DNA from: Liolophura sinensis
Taxonomy: Eukaryota > Mollusca > Polyplacophora > Chitonida > Chitonidae
Reading direction: 5' to 3'
NCBI RefSeq assembly: GCF_032854445.1
Contig: NC_088295.1
Coordinates: forward strand, 19,825,385-19,889,384
Length of the DNA stretch: 64,000 nucleotides
A program made the position numbers and the translations under genes. Shown here one piece after another: positions 1 through 12,600 of this stretch (the first letter of the stretch is position 1; each line of letters begins with the position of its first letter). Under the pieces are notes generated by a model. It was given only the letters and a program-made list of their open reading frames with translations. It was not told where the DNA came from and ran no database searches.

Positions 1-546
1 TACTGAATTTCATCTTCTCGGCTTTCAAAATTTTATAGAATTTTCTACATATTTTCCTGTGATAACTGGGTCTTGTATCCTTTTTGCTATGTATATATAG
101 TGGCAGACTTTATGCTCACTTTAAGGTATACGTTGCATAAATGCATACTTTTCTTTTATGCTGAAAAATGAGCCAAATGTTATTACCCTTTGCAAAAACT
201 AATGTCTGTGATAAGTTTTGCTAAGTAAGAAAAGATGTTTATGGATTTTTGCAGTGTTAAGATCTTTTCAGTTCACCATTAATTCTTCATACATGTAAAG
301 AAGACCGATAGAAAAGATGTTCATAACTTTTAGGGATATCATCAGAGTAATACTTTCCAAACGGTCAGAAAATATAACTTTATCTTCATAAACACTACTT
401 AGGCTGAATGTAAAACATATTGTGGAAAAACCATTCCATAAGGCATGTCGCTGATGGTGTATTTTAGCGAAATATTGGGTGACATCAAGTCCATTTATTC
501 ACGCACTTTCAAGTATTTCCCATTTCATCATCTGCTCTCCTTTCAG
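1..546. other. WDR90 intron, nothing recognised
   Basis: AT-rich sequence upstream of the first supported exon. I see no exon, repeat or RNA gene. The exon at 547 starts inside a codon, so this is intron. Confidence 0.6.
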
Positions 547-696
547 ACAATACTGATATAGTCACAAACAGCCCAGTTCGGAGAGTATTTGACTCCTTCA
601 CGGATTTACCAAGGCAGACACCTCCCAAACCAGCTAAATATGACTCACCTGTCCGTATAGATGACCTCAGTTCAATCCACAGAGCCTCAGACACAG
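547..696 (+). CDS. WDR90: WDR90 exon 1 in window
   Basis: The exon follows a ctttcag acceptor and ends before gtaaaa. The reading frame gives NTDIVTNSPVRRVFDSF and RIDDLSSIHRASDTG, a Ser/Pro-rich linker. It starts with two bases of a split codon, so at least one exon lies left of the window. The last base is the first of a split Asp codon completed by the next exon. Confidence 0.8.
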
Positions 697-3600
697 GTAA
701 AATTTCCAAAGAGTGCTCACACTGCTTCTTCAAAACACATCTGATTCAGGGAAGCATTGCCTTCGAATGGTTTATAATTGTTCTTTGCAATAGCTCACAT
801 ATAACTGAAGTTTGACCCAGAATTTGTCACATCTGTGCTTCAAAAAGCTCTATGAATTAAAGACTGAATGTTTTTCACTATACGATTTGTCTTGGTCTAT
901 GGCTTTGAAGTGGAGATGTGTGTATAATGTAATTCTTCAACATTTTTGCATGTTTGTAAGGTGTTTATTCAAGCATATTCTGAAGGCATTATTCTGCATT
1001 GACTGGTAACATTATACTGTTTGTGAAACCTATAAATTGGCCATTCCAGTCATTGTATTTTTGGCACCAAAATTAAATTACAAATGTTGCACTTAAAGTT
1101 GCTCTTCTATACGCAAATAGGTTAATGGAGAAGAAAATTTAAATATCAAAAAAATACCATTGAAAAGAGTATGCATTTCCTCGCAGGTGCATGCCATAAA
1201 AAAAATTCTAATATGTACCTCAAGTTGATAAATTATAAATGAAGTCAGCACCAAAATCGGCTGTGGGCAACTCCATTTTGCCTAAGAACTAGTCCTGAAG
1301 TCTTCTGTGTTAGGAGGAGAATTGCCATCAGAAACCGTTGAGGTGCAGTTCATCCATTTCCGGTAGAACTCTTCTTCCCAGAAGGTAGCAAACAATACAG
1401 TTCGTTTTCCGCTTGACAATCGGGAAACCGGAATGTTGGACGTAGGTTCCGAGTTTACACGAACAAACCGGCAGTTTTAACGACCCTCATTGACTAAGAG
1501 GCAACATAAATTACAGGGTGTTAAAAATGGAGGACGCGATGGACTCAGCGATTTATGCCAGCTTTGCTGTTTTCAGGCTTTATGTGGCGAAGAAAAATCA
1601 CAAAATTATGCAGCAGGCACCACCAGATAGAAAAAAATGTGCTCTTTTCAGCCCATAGTGTCATTTTTTAAAGTTTTCTTCTTTAAGGAATTATGGTTAG
1701 TGTATATGAGAATACAAATAAAGAAAAATACTTTACCACTACAATGTCTTTTACAGATGAAGTTAATTCTGAAGGCTCTGTGAAGGAAGCTGTTATTGTT
1801 GGTCCAAGGATACCACCACAAAAAGCGCCCTCTAGTGATGAGGATGAGGTAAGCTCTACAAGTTGTGTCACTGAGGCTTAGGCACAGCACTGTGCTTTTC
1901 GGTAAAACATTTGGAAATTTGTTTCTGCAAAGTTTTAGATTTATGCTAGCTCTGAGTTCAGCTGCACATCTTACCTACGCTGTCCTCTAAGCATCAAAGC
2001 TGTACTTGACAAAAACAGGTTTCCCATTTCCAGATGATTCTGATTCATATCACCTCATTGTGCAGGAGTAATTCAGATCGTACCGTCACGATTAACACAA
2101 CTATAACCAACACATCAACTCAAACACGATCCAACTGTCAAAAACTAGCTTTTTCCAATCGTGTTTCCTTGCGTGTTTTGATCCAAGTGTCAAAAACTAG
2201 CTTTTTCCAATTGTGTATACATTGCATGTGTTTGATCCAACTGTCAAAAACTAGCTTTTTCCAATCGTGTATACGTTGCGTGTGTTGATCCAACTGTCAA
2301 AAACTAGCTTTTTCCAATTGTGTATACGTTGGGTGTGTTGATCCAACTGTCAAAAACTAGCTTTTTCCAATCGTGTATTTGTTGCATGTTTTGATCCAAC
2401 TGTCAAAAACTAGCTTTTTCCAATCGTGTATACGTTGCATGTTTTGATCCAACTGTCAAAAACTAGCTTTTTCCAGTCGTGTATACCTTGTGTGTTTTGA
2501 TCCATCTGTCAAAAACTAGCTTTTTCCAGTCATGTATACGTTGCGTGTTTGGGTTGCGAGGGGGGACTTGGCTTCTCATCCAAAAACTAAGATCATCTTC
2601 TTCTTTTATAAAAGTTGATATGGTATCTCCTTTTGATTATTATGACAAAATTTAATTTTAAGACTCCCAAAGAAGTTGTTACTTGCCATTTTAATGGTGC
2701 AGTTTTCTTCCTTTTGATCAAAACATGCCACAAGTTTATCTTTTCTGGCTTTCTGGGTTCGTGAGGCAGACGCATATAAAAAAACTGGCGGTTAGCGAAG
2801 TTTGGCTTACTTTCATTGAGACAGGTAACGCATTTGTGTTAATTGTGATGTTATTGTCTTTATTATTCATGAATTACCATGTGATATAAAGTCAAATCTA
2901 CTGTAGAATTGAAAGAAGCATGTTTTTATAGAGTGCAGCTTTCACATGTTGAGAACAGCACAATGAGGAACTTGTAAAACACTTCTTTCCACCTGCACCA
3001 AGATGGTCCAACGCTGCGAGATCATTTGTTCTGTCCTTTATTACATCACAATTATCGGTGCACGTGTGCTCATAAAACATACATAAAGTACACATGCATT
3101 GCAACATCACAGAAGAAAACTATGTGTTCTACTGTCATTTGGACCATATGCATGTAGTTGGTTCTGACCTGTACATTTCTGAGGGGGTCAGCCCATAGAG
3201 GGCTTTTAGAGCAATCTGTACAGTATGTGTGCTGTGTATATGATAAATTTCATGAAATTTTCACAATTTTATGTGGGTGCATTCCATATCCCAGCTCAGT
3301 GGAATCTGTATGTACAGTATATCCGCTCATTTTATGAAATTAATGTAAAATTTTGAATGATAACTTGTGTTATTATTTTTCCACTAGGCTGTTGTCATCA
3401 TCTCTAAAAGCTTTCAGGGTGAAAGTCCCCATGTCAGACAGGTTAAATCATCCAACATTTCTTCTGAAAGTAACACCCAGAAACAGAAAAGTGTACATGT
3501 GGAAAAGCCATCAGTGCACAAACACTTCATACAGAGAGAGAAGAGTCACAGTCTTGCACAGGTAACTCTGATGTACATTTGTTGGTAACCTAACGTGTGT

Positions 3601-6600
3601 AAAATGACAAGTTTGGAAGACATTTATGAACCTTATTAATTATAGATGTAAATTTGGATTGGCTAGGATTATCAAATTGAAGGGTTCACCAACATGTCTT
3701 CAGTCAAAAACAAATAAGTTCAAATCTGCCAAAATAAGACTTGTAATACCATGCCAAATTGTTAAAGAGTTGCAGTATTTTCCTCATTTCTTCACACTAA
3801 GTGAATCAATACTTTCTGCTTGCTGGAATGTATCATTGCTCATTTTAATAATGAGATAGTTGGAGCTTTTTTCTCAGTATTTTTAATAATTAGTCCTTGT
3901 AAACTAATAAAACTGAATTAAGTAATCAAAATAATGTATGGTGTGAAAAGACAAATAGTCAAAATTTAATGTAAAAAAAAAAAAGAGCGAAAGGTAAAAT
4001 AAAAACATGTTAATTGGTTGATATTCGCTTTTCTGCATTTATTTCAATATGCACATACCCTGCTCGCAGTTATTTATGTCCTGTACCTGTGACCCCTTAC
4101 AGAGACGATACACAGCACCTCCAAACCAGGCAGGCCTGAAGTTGAAGTCTGTGATAGGGTACAACGGGAATGGAAGGGGAAACATGGTGTGGCAGCCAGA
4201 CTCAGGTAACACGTCTGGATACAGATAGTAGTCACTCCATTCGATTGTATAAGTGAGTGAGTGAGTGCTTGGGGTTTAACGTCTTACTAAAGATTTTTTT
4301 AGTCATATGATGACAAAGGAATCCTTAGAGTGCGTGTATTGTGCCTCCTTGTTGCAGGACAGATTTCCACCGCTTTTTTATCTAGTGCTGTTTCACTGAG
4401 ACGCCTTATCGAAGGCAAGTAAGGCGCCCCGCCCGAGCCATTATACTGATTCGGGTCAACCAGTCGTTGCAGTATTCCCTTCATGCTGAACGCCAAGCGA
4501 GGAAGTTACAACTTCCTCTTTTAAGGTTGGATAAGAGAAACTCTCATTCTTAGTATTATTTAAGCTTATCACCTGAACTTAAGGTGTTTGATCACAGTTA
4601 CACACCTTGTCAGGAGTTACTTAATTTTCTGAGGGCTTTCAGAAAAGATGTGGTAGAATACAAATTTGTGGATATTTGACATTAGGAGAAGCACAAATAC
4701 ATTTTGTGTCACAGGCTGCAGGGTAGCTTGCAATTTTCTAGAGCCTATAAGGCAATAAAGGTGCATGTCTGAAGGAATCATGTTTGTAGTTGTATTTTCT
4801 TTGATAGTACGTATCATCTTTATCTCAGTAGCATTATCTGAACTTATGAAACGATGTGACTGATGAGCAGCGTGTAATTGGCTTATACACTGGTGTATAA
4901 CCGCCTTATACACTGTTATATGATCATCACTGCTCTTGTTCAGAGAACCTGGACAATATGGAAAATAAAACACTCGCGGGCAACAATATTGCCAGTATAT
5001 AATCTCAGTTCCACATGTTCTCCTTCTTCTAGTGCCCAAGGTGGAAATAAGCAGCGGTGCTCTTTCATATGACCTTTCATCAAGTTTGCTGGAAACATTC
5101 CAACACTGTGGCATATGCATGGAAAAGATTGCCAGTATACTTGTCCAAGGCCACTGGTTTACCCAGGGCAATCCAGTTTTCTCCACTTCTAATATTTTGA
5201 CCGACCAAAGTTTGCCTTTTCAAATATCAATCAAAAAAAAAAAAAAAAAAAATTAAAGACCAATGTAAAATTGACTGTTTTAAAAGTTGTCAGTCTTGGC
5301 ACTTACTCACGTGGGTGTTTATTTATTTATTTGATTAGTGTGTTACGTCATACTCAAGAGTATTTCACTTATACAACAGTGGCCAGCATTATGGTGGGAG
5401 GAAGCCATCATGACCATAGGCTGGTTGCTGGCAGACCTTCCCACCTATGGCTGGAGAGGCAGCCAGCATGAGCTAGAATTGAACTCACAGTGATCTTATT
5501 GGTGAGTCTCTTGGTCATTGCGCCGGGCTGACTCATTGACCACAGCGGCTCATAGCATAACGGTTTTTGCTTAAAGACCACCAGCCCTTGCGGAGGCCTG
5601 ACAGACAATGTATCCTAATGGTTCTTGCTGGAAGACCACTAGCCCTTGTGGGGGCCTGACTGACAATGTAGCCTAATGATTTCTGCTGGAAGACTGCCAG
5701 TCCTTGTGGAGGCCTGACTGACAATGTAGCCTAATGGTTCTTGCTGGAAGACCACTAGCCCTTGTGGAGGCCTGACTGACAATGTAGCCTAATGATTTCT
5801 GCTGGCAGACTACCAGTCCTTGTGGAGGCCTGACTGACAATGTAGCCTAATGGTTCTTGCTGGAAGACCGCTAGCCCTTGTGGAGGCCTGACTGACAATG
5901 TAGCCTAATGATTTCTGCTGGAAGACTGCCAGTCCTTGTGGAGGCCTGACTGACAATGTAGCCTAATGGTTCTTGCTGGAAGACCACCAGCCCTTGTGGA
6001 GGCCTGACTGACAATGTAGCCTAATGATTTCTGCTGGAAGACTACCAGTTCTCGTGGAGGCCTGACTGACAATATAGCCTGGTGGTTTCTGCTGGAAGAC
6101 CACTAGCCCTTGACTAAGTTTGTTACTGGTTCAAGGCTGCCTCAGTGATTTAGCTACAAATTTTGTTTAGCCGTGGTGATCAGATTTCTCCCAGGATTTC
6201 ATTCACTCAGGCCATTATGGGTAGTAATAGACAAATGCTACATGCTATTTTGCAGTGTACAAGTGTGTTCATTGGATTTTCATTCGTGTATTCCAGGTTT
6301 GTTCATTTATACCAGTGGCTGTGTGGTCATAGTGGAAGATCTAAACACCAGCTCTCAGCAGTTCTTACAAGGTAAGTTTAATAAGTTCAAAAATACTGTA
6401 TTATTTCTGTAATTTCACCCATGACAAAATTACTCATTTTACTGGATTCAGAGTGATGTGAAAAATGTCTTGAGATTTGTTTGGAAGGTAGGTCAATAGT
6501 GGAAAGTTTCAACGCTAAAATAACATTTCATGACTTTCATTAGCCTCTAAAACTTCACTTCTTGGGATGATTTTCAGGTGATATACATTTAATTGCAGGG

Positions 6601-9600
6601 TTATCAAGTGATTTAATGTGGCACTTACAAAGGTGTGTTTCATCACCAACTGTTTTATGAACTAGTAGTTTTAACCATACTTATCCTGGTCACTTGAATG
6701 GTGCACTGATGATTTTCAATAGGGTAGAACAAAGTACTGTAGGTTGACTGAATAGTCGTTATATGCTACATCATGTGAATCCTTATCAAGGTAAAATGTA
6801 TTGAACACTGCTGTCAGTAAAAATAACACGTGTATTTTATTTTGTAGGCCATGTTGAGGAAATATCCACAATAGCCTTACAGAGTGATTGTCAGGTAAAA
6901 TAATACTTCTCTTCATTCTTGGTCTTCACAAACACAAAATGTAAGACACTGAGGTACAGTTAGGTTCAGATGTTGTCATTAGACATCTATGACTTGCATG
7001 ATAATGAATTTAAACCACAAACATAATGTTTGCTTTTCAAAAAAAAAATAAATAAATAAACAATGAACTCTGCAGGAGAGATTTACAACATAAAGAAGAA
7101 AATTTCAAATAGATTTCCTGCATTGTACATTGACAAGTTGATTAGGACAAGGTGTTTCCCTGAGTTACAGGCCTGTTACAAACATTTCATGATATACAAT
7201 ACATAACAGGGCCCTGATTTGCCAAAGTAAATAAAGGCAGAAGTCTGCTTGCCCCTGAGCAATGTTGCCACGGTCAAATACAGCTCTCACTCACTCCATC
7301 AATCCATGAAACAAATAGTTACAGCTATTTCCAGATGACAAACAGATGATTTAGCATATTGCATGATAAATATAGTCTTTTTTTGTAGATATCACAGCTT
7401 TATGAAGCATAGCACTAAGGGGTGTCATACAGTGCTTGGCAAAGTTTCCCGAAATGATTTCAGTAATATAACATATTTTCAACTTTACAGTGATAAACAA
7501 AATCAGTATGCCGTAGTATTAAAGGCCTTATCTGTGCCATCCTGGCACAAAGTATCCAACTGTTTCTTCAGGTACCCTTGATCATAACCTTGAATCCGTA
7601 CAGACTTCCTCACTTTGTACACAGTCTAAATATAAATGTGCTGATGTTTCAGTGATAATTCTGACATAAATCACACAGAACTGACCCAGTTATGTCTTTC
7701 TTTAAGAAAAAACTATCAGTACTCTTCTTGAGATTTGTCCTTTGGAACTGGAGGCTCATAAACTAGTATATCTAGTAGAGCTAAAATGAAGCTGATGAGT
7801 TTTCAGCCTATTATAAAGCTTGTGATTCACATTTTAGGTACAAGAAAACTGTAACCTTATTATTTAGAGACTTGTATTTTTTTATATATTTTGTAAGATA
7901 TTTTAGTCAGTCGATTTATTTACTCATTTATTTGATTGGCATTTTACACCATACTCAAGAACAGTTTTTGTTCAATGGGCAGACCAAATATAGGCTCATC
8001 CAGATGACTTCTATGCACCCCTGCGGCCAAGTTTGATTTCATTCAAAATTTTGATTTTTGTTCGATGTTATTTAAATTTGATATCAGTGATTAACAGTTA
8101 AGATTGAGTTTGGTGTGGACAAATATATTGTGCTTGGAATGTCAGAATCATGCACAAGGCTTTGTACATGTAATGAGGTGTAAATTTTTGGATAGGGTGA
8201 AAAAGCATGATGTGATGCAGAAAACTTCATACCTATCCACTCTGTGTTCTTCTAAACATCTGTTTGATTTTAATGCGAAAGTCTCTTCTGCTGTATGCAT
8301 AAAAGAGAGGATTGATTGCAGCATTTGTTAGTATGATAATATCTCCTATATAGAACAGCTCAGTAGACCACATTGTCCCTTGGAGGGACTTTGATGTGTA
8401 TATGTTGAAGTCTATGGCAGTTTCCAGGATCATAGGCATGTAGGACACAGTGAAGAACACAGAGGTCAGAGCCAATATTAGCAGCCCTCGCTTCTCATTT
8501 TTTTGAACAGGTGCCTCTGTAGCAGCTGAATTTACAGGGGCAACACGACTGTTCTCGATGCATATGCGGCGTGCCTGATTCCGCGCTGTCAGTATTATCT
8601 TTGTATACAAGGCGATCTGACATATCATGCAGGGAACAACATTGCCCAGATATATGAACCCTAAATATCGTCCATCGACAAAATGTTCCACATGACAAAA
8701 ATTGATGGCGTCCTCCATGTCTAGATCATTCCAACCCATCAGTGGCATACAGCCCACAAATATACCATAGAGCCATATGAGGCAAAGCGAAATGTAGACT
8801 TTCTTCTCTGTGATGAGTGCTGGGTATCTGAAGGGGAAGATGATGGCCACAAATCTCTCCAGGGACAGCAGTAGTGGGGTGTAACTGGACACAATGTGCA
8901 CAGCGAATGTGAAGACATTCAAAGCCAAGCACTCCATCTCTGTTAACTGTTTCAATTCCAGGATATTTATGATATGTGCAGGGGTGACCACGACCCCTGT
9001 GGCCAGATCATGTAAGCTCATACCGGCCATGAGCAGGTCATTCACCGAGCTTGTCTGTTGATTTCGATGTTTAACAGCCAGGTACAGTATAAGACAGTTC
9101 CCACAGCAGATGAGCACTAGCAAGATAATAGAAGCACCCACATTCAGCACAAAGTAGGCTGTGTCTCCCTTGTGGTTTGGTGACAGGCCATTGTCCGAGG
9201 AAGTGTTCCCTTGGCTTATGTTTGAGCCAGCAAAGGGACTAGAATGAACAACCAGTACTGCCTGCAGTAGCACAACAAAGATAAACTTGTGACTTCCATT
9301 CTTCATTTCTATTACGGTAGCTCCACGTGCGTCAGTTTTTCGTGAATTTTTGTTAAAATGAATCTTTTTGTCCCAGTAGGCCCTATGATTTTTTACTCCA
9401 TATTAGCTTTGGTAGCTGTTTTCTGCATGCCTAGTGCTCAATGTATGTGCTTGCACCAATCAGTTGTAGCTGTGTTACAACTTGTATAGAAATTGTTTGA
9501 CTTGTTCTTGGTGAGTACTTTCAGAAACATCTGCCATGATCTCTTCCTTACACAAGTGCTTATGGATCATTTGTAAGGCGTTCTTGGTGTTTAGGTTGAA

Positions 9601-12600
9601 AAGGTGACAAAATTCAGTGTTATCAATGAGAAGCAACTCTTAGAAAGCCTTAGTGTCCATAGATGTAAACACTTCATCCCAGGCAAGAGTTTCCCATCAG
9701 TGACATTTCTTGTACAGTGTTTCTTTTGTGAAGCATTGTTGCCTACTTGTCTAGTACAGTATTGAAGGTTTCTTGATGTCAACACTGTGAGTAGCACCTG
9801 TGTCACGATGCCAGTGCTTTGTCAGTTGTTGTTACCAGATGCACAGCTCATCAGTCAATATCTGCAGTCATGTAGAAGTACAATCAGTGCTTAATTACGG
9901 TGCAAATTCACGTCTCGCTAGTAAAGCTTGGTAAATATTGACTCTCCTTGCATTACTTCGGCATTGTCTGCAAAGACAAGAAACAGATCAAATAAAATGT
10001 ATGTAACAATACAATTGTTATAATTATCTCATTGGTTTTGTTGATATTTCAGTGGTAACCTTTGACACATTTGTACAGATATTTGCTTACGCCTATCTAA
10101 CTTTAAACAAAAAACCTCTGCACTGACAGATTTGCCTTGGGCGAATTCACAGTAAAGGCCAGATATAGTAACAATATGCATAGGTTCGAGTGATTGGGTA
10201 AAACATTAGAGGTATACATAGCAGAGTTTGTGGCAAATTATTGATTGTCTTCCCTTCACCAAGAGCAGAGTGAAGTATCCATTACAGAATTATGAAGAAG
10301 CACCTCTAACTGTTCCTATATGGATAGGATAAATGTGAAGTGCATGTCACTATAGTGTCACTTGATGAAATATTCTGACAGCTATCTGCTCAATTAGTTG
10401 ATGAGTTTCATATTAATTATTTAAACAGTTTTGCAGGCAAAAAAATAATTCTGTTAACTGTTATAATCTAGGGTGTTTCAGTGCAACTGCTTAAAGCTTA
10501 ACTACCAATGCGGTCGCTGTGAGTTCAGCTCATGCTGGCTTCCTCTCCGGCTGTACGTAGGAAGGTCTTGCAGCAACCTGTGGATGGTCGTGGGTTTCTC
10601 CTGGGCTCTGCTCGGTTTGCTCCCACCATAATGCTGGCTGCCGTCGTATAAGTGAAATATTCTTGAGTACAGCATAAAACACCATTCAAATAAATAAATA
10701 AATAAATAAGCTTCACTACTGTCAGAACTTGTTATTATCAAGTATTATCAAACTTTGTTCGCAGTTAATATGTGGTATAAAATCAGGGGAATACTGGTAA
10801 TTCAGCAAAATTGACACATAACCTTTGTAAGCATGAAAAAAGGAATTTAATCAAGATAATTCAATAAACATTTTATCTTCTGATCTTCTGGTGGAATAAT
10901 CTGTTACTTTGTACAAACATCTGAGGACCTGGATATTGGATAGTTAGCAGATTTCATGCATATTAATTACCTTAATAAGCTGGTCCAATCTAATCCACAT
11001 TATGGTTCTTTTGCTCTGAATTACTGGCCCAGTTATCCTCAAAGTTGGTGCATAAATGACTCAGTGTGCAGAGATGGTCATATAATGAATTCAGCAGACA
11101 TTGAAAGAGTAGTTTGTGTAAATCTGTACATATAAACATTTAGTTCACAAGAATAGTTGAGTTGTAGGGAGTAAGATCACTGACCTGAAATTTTAAGGCC
11201 TGGTGCATGTAATTTAAAATGACTTGCCGCACTTGCATAGCATTTAGTGACAACCAGCATGGAGATTTGTACTGTTTACAATTCTTTTTTTTCTGGGAAT
11301 AATTGTTGAATTTGATTTTTTTGTTTGTGATGTTGGTGTTGGAACATAGACCAACTTATATTTTTGTTAATACTTGTTCGTGTAAGACATAAATTCATAG
11401 TTAAGTTTTTGCATTTCATTTTCGTCAGTTTAAGCTCACCCGTATGAGTTGTATTTGGATTATGTGGCCTTGTTGATGTCTGTCTAAACTGTTTTATAGG
11501 TTATCTGTCGCATTGATCCTCTGTATATTGCATTGATCCTGTGTATATTGCAATGATACTCTGTATGTTGCATGGATCGTCTGTATACTGCAATGATTTT
11601 CTGTATGTTGTAATGATCTAACTTCTGATACTAGAATCCCACTACGGGCAATTTGGCCATTTTTTTATTTGATATTTTGATTTGATTGGTGTCTTACTCT
11701 GTACTCAAGAATATTTCACTTACACGACAGTGGCCAGCATTATGGTGGGAGGAGACCGGGCAGAGCCCGGGGGAAACCTACAACCATCCACAGGTTGCCG
11801 GAAGACCTTCCGATGTGTGCTGCAGAGGAAGCCAGCATGAGCTGGACTTGAATTAACAGCGACGGCATTGGTGAGAGGCTTCTGGGTCATTACACTGCGC
11901 TAGTGTGCTAACCAACTGAGCTAGGGAGATTTTGATTCTCCATTTTCTTGTCTTTCCTGTCACTTGAGGATGAAAACCAAGTGTGTATTGTAAGTACCTT
12001 GAATTTGACGATAAGTCTGTAACTGTTTATGTGCAGACAAATGTCCATAATCTGTGCACCACTGCTTGTGAAGACCTCTGCCCATGCAGGTATTTTGGGC
12101 TTTTTGGCTTACATGCATGTAAACAAAAACAACAGCCTTAATCAACCCACTATGTGGCCATCAGGGGAGAGGTTTTTAAACATTCCAGCAGGTTTGGCTC
12201 AGAACTGTCAAGATAAAACACCAGTTTACACCTTTATTGAGCTCTATAATTTTCGCACAAGTAGGTTAATCTATTAACGTTTTGATCAGAGACAGGACGA
12301 TTCTTGATTAAAATTTATTTGCAGACAAATTGATGACACAAAGTTTATCACACAAGGTTTATCACATATGACATTTGGTCATATTCTCTGTTTTTAGTTT
12401 AAAACAGTTGTTTGGTAGAATACTTTTATTTCTCACATATTTTGCAACATAATGCTTTGAAATTTTACATGCATATAACCAAAGACTTCAGCGAAAAATG
12501 ATCCCTCAAATTTTTTATGTTTTTTTCAAGTTTTAAGGATATTAGTAAAAGAATATCAAAGAGTTTCCAAAACATTTGAACGTTTTGAAATTTTAGCACT

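Noticed and set aside
4617-5186. 189-codon minus-strand open frame
   Set aside because: It lies over a diverged dispersed repeat also present at 56030-56340, where the frame is not kept. No recognisable domain.
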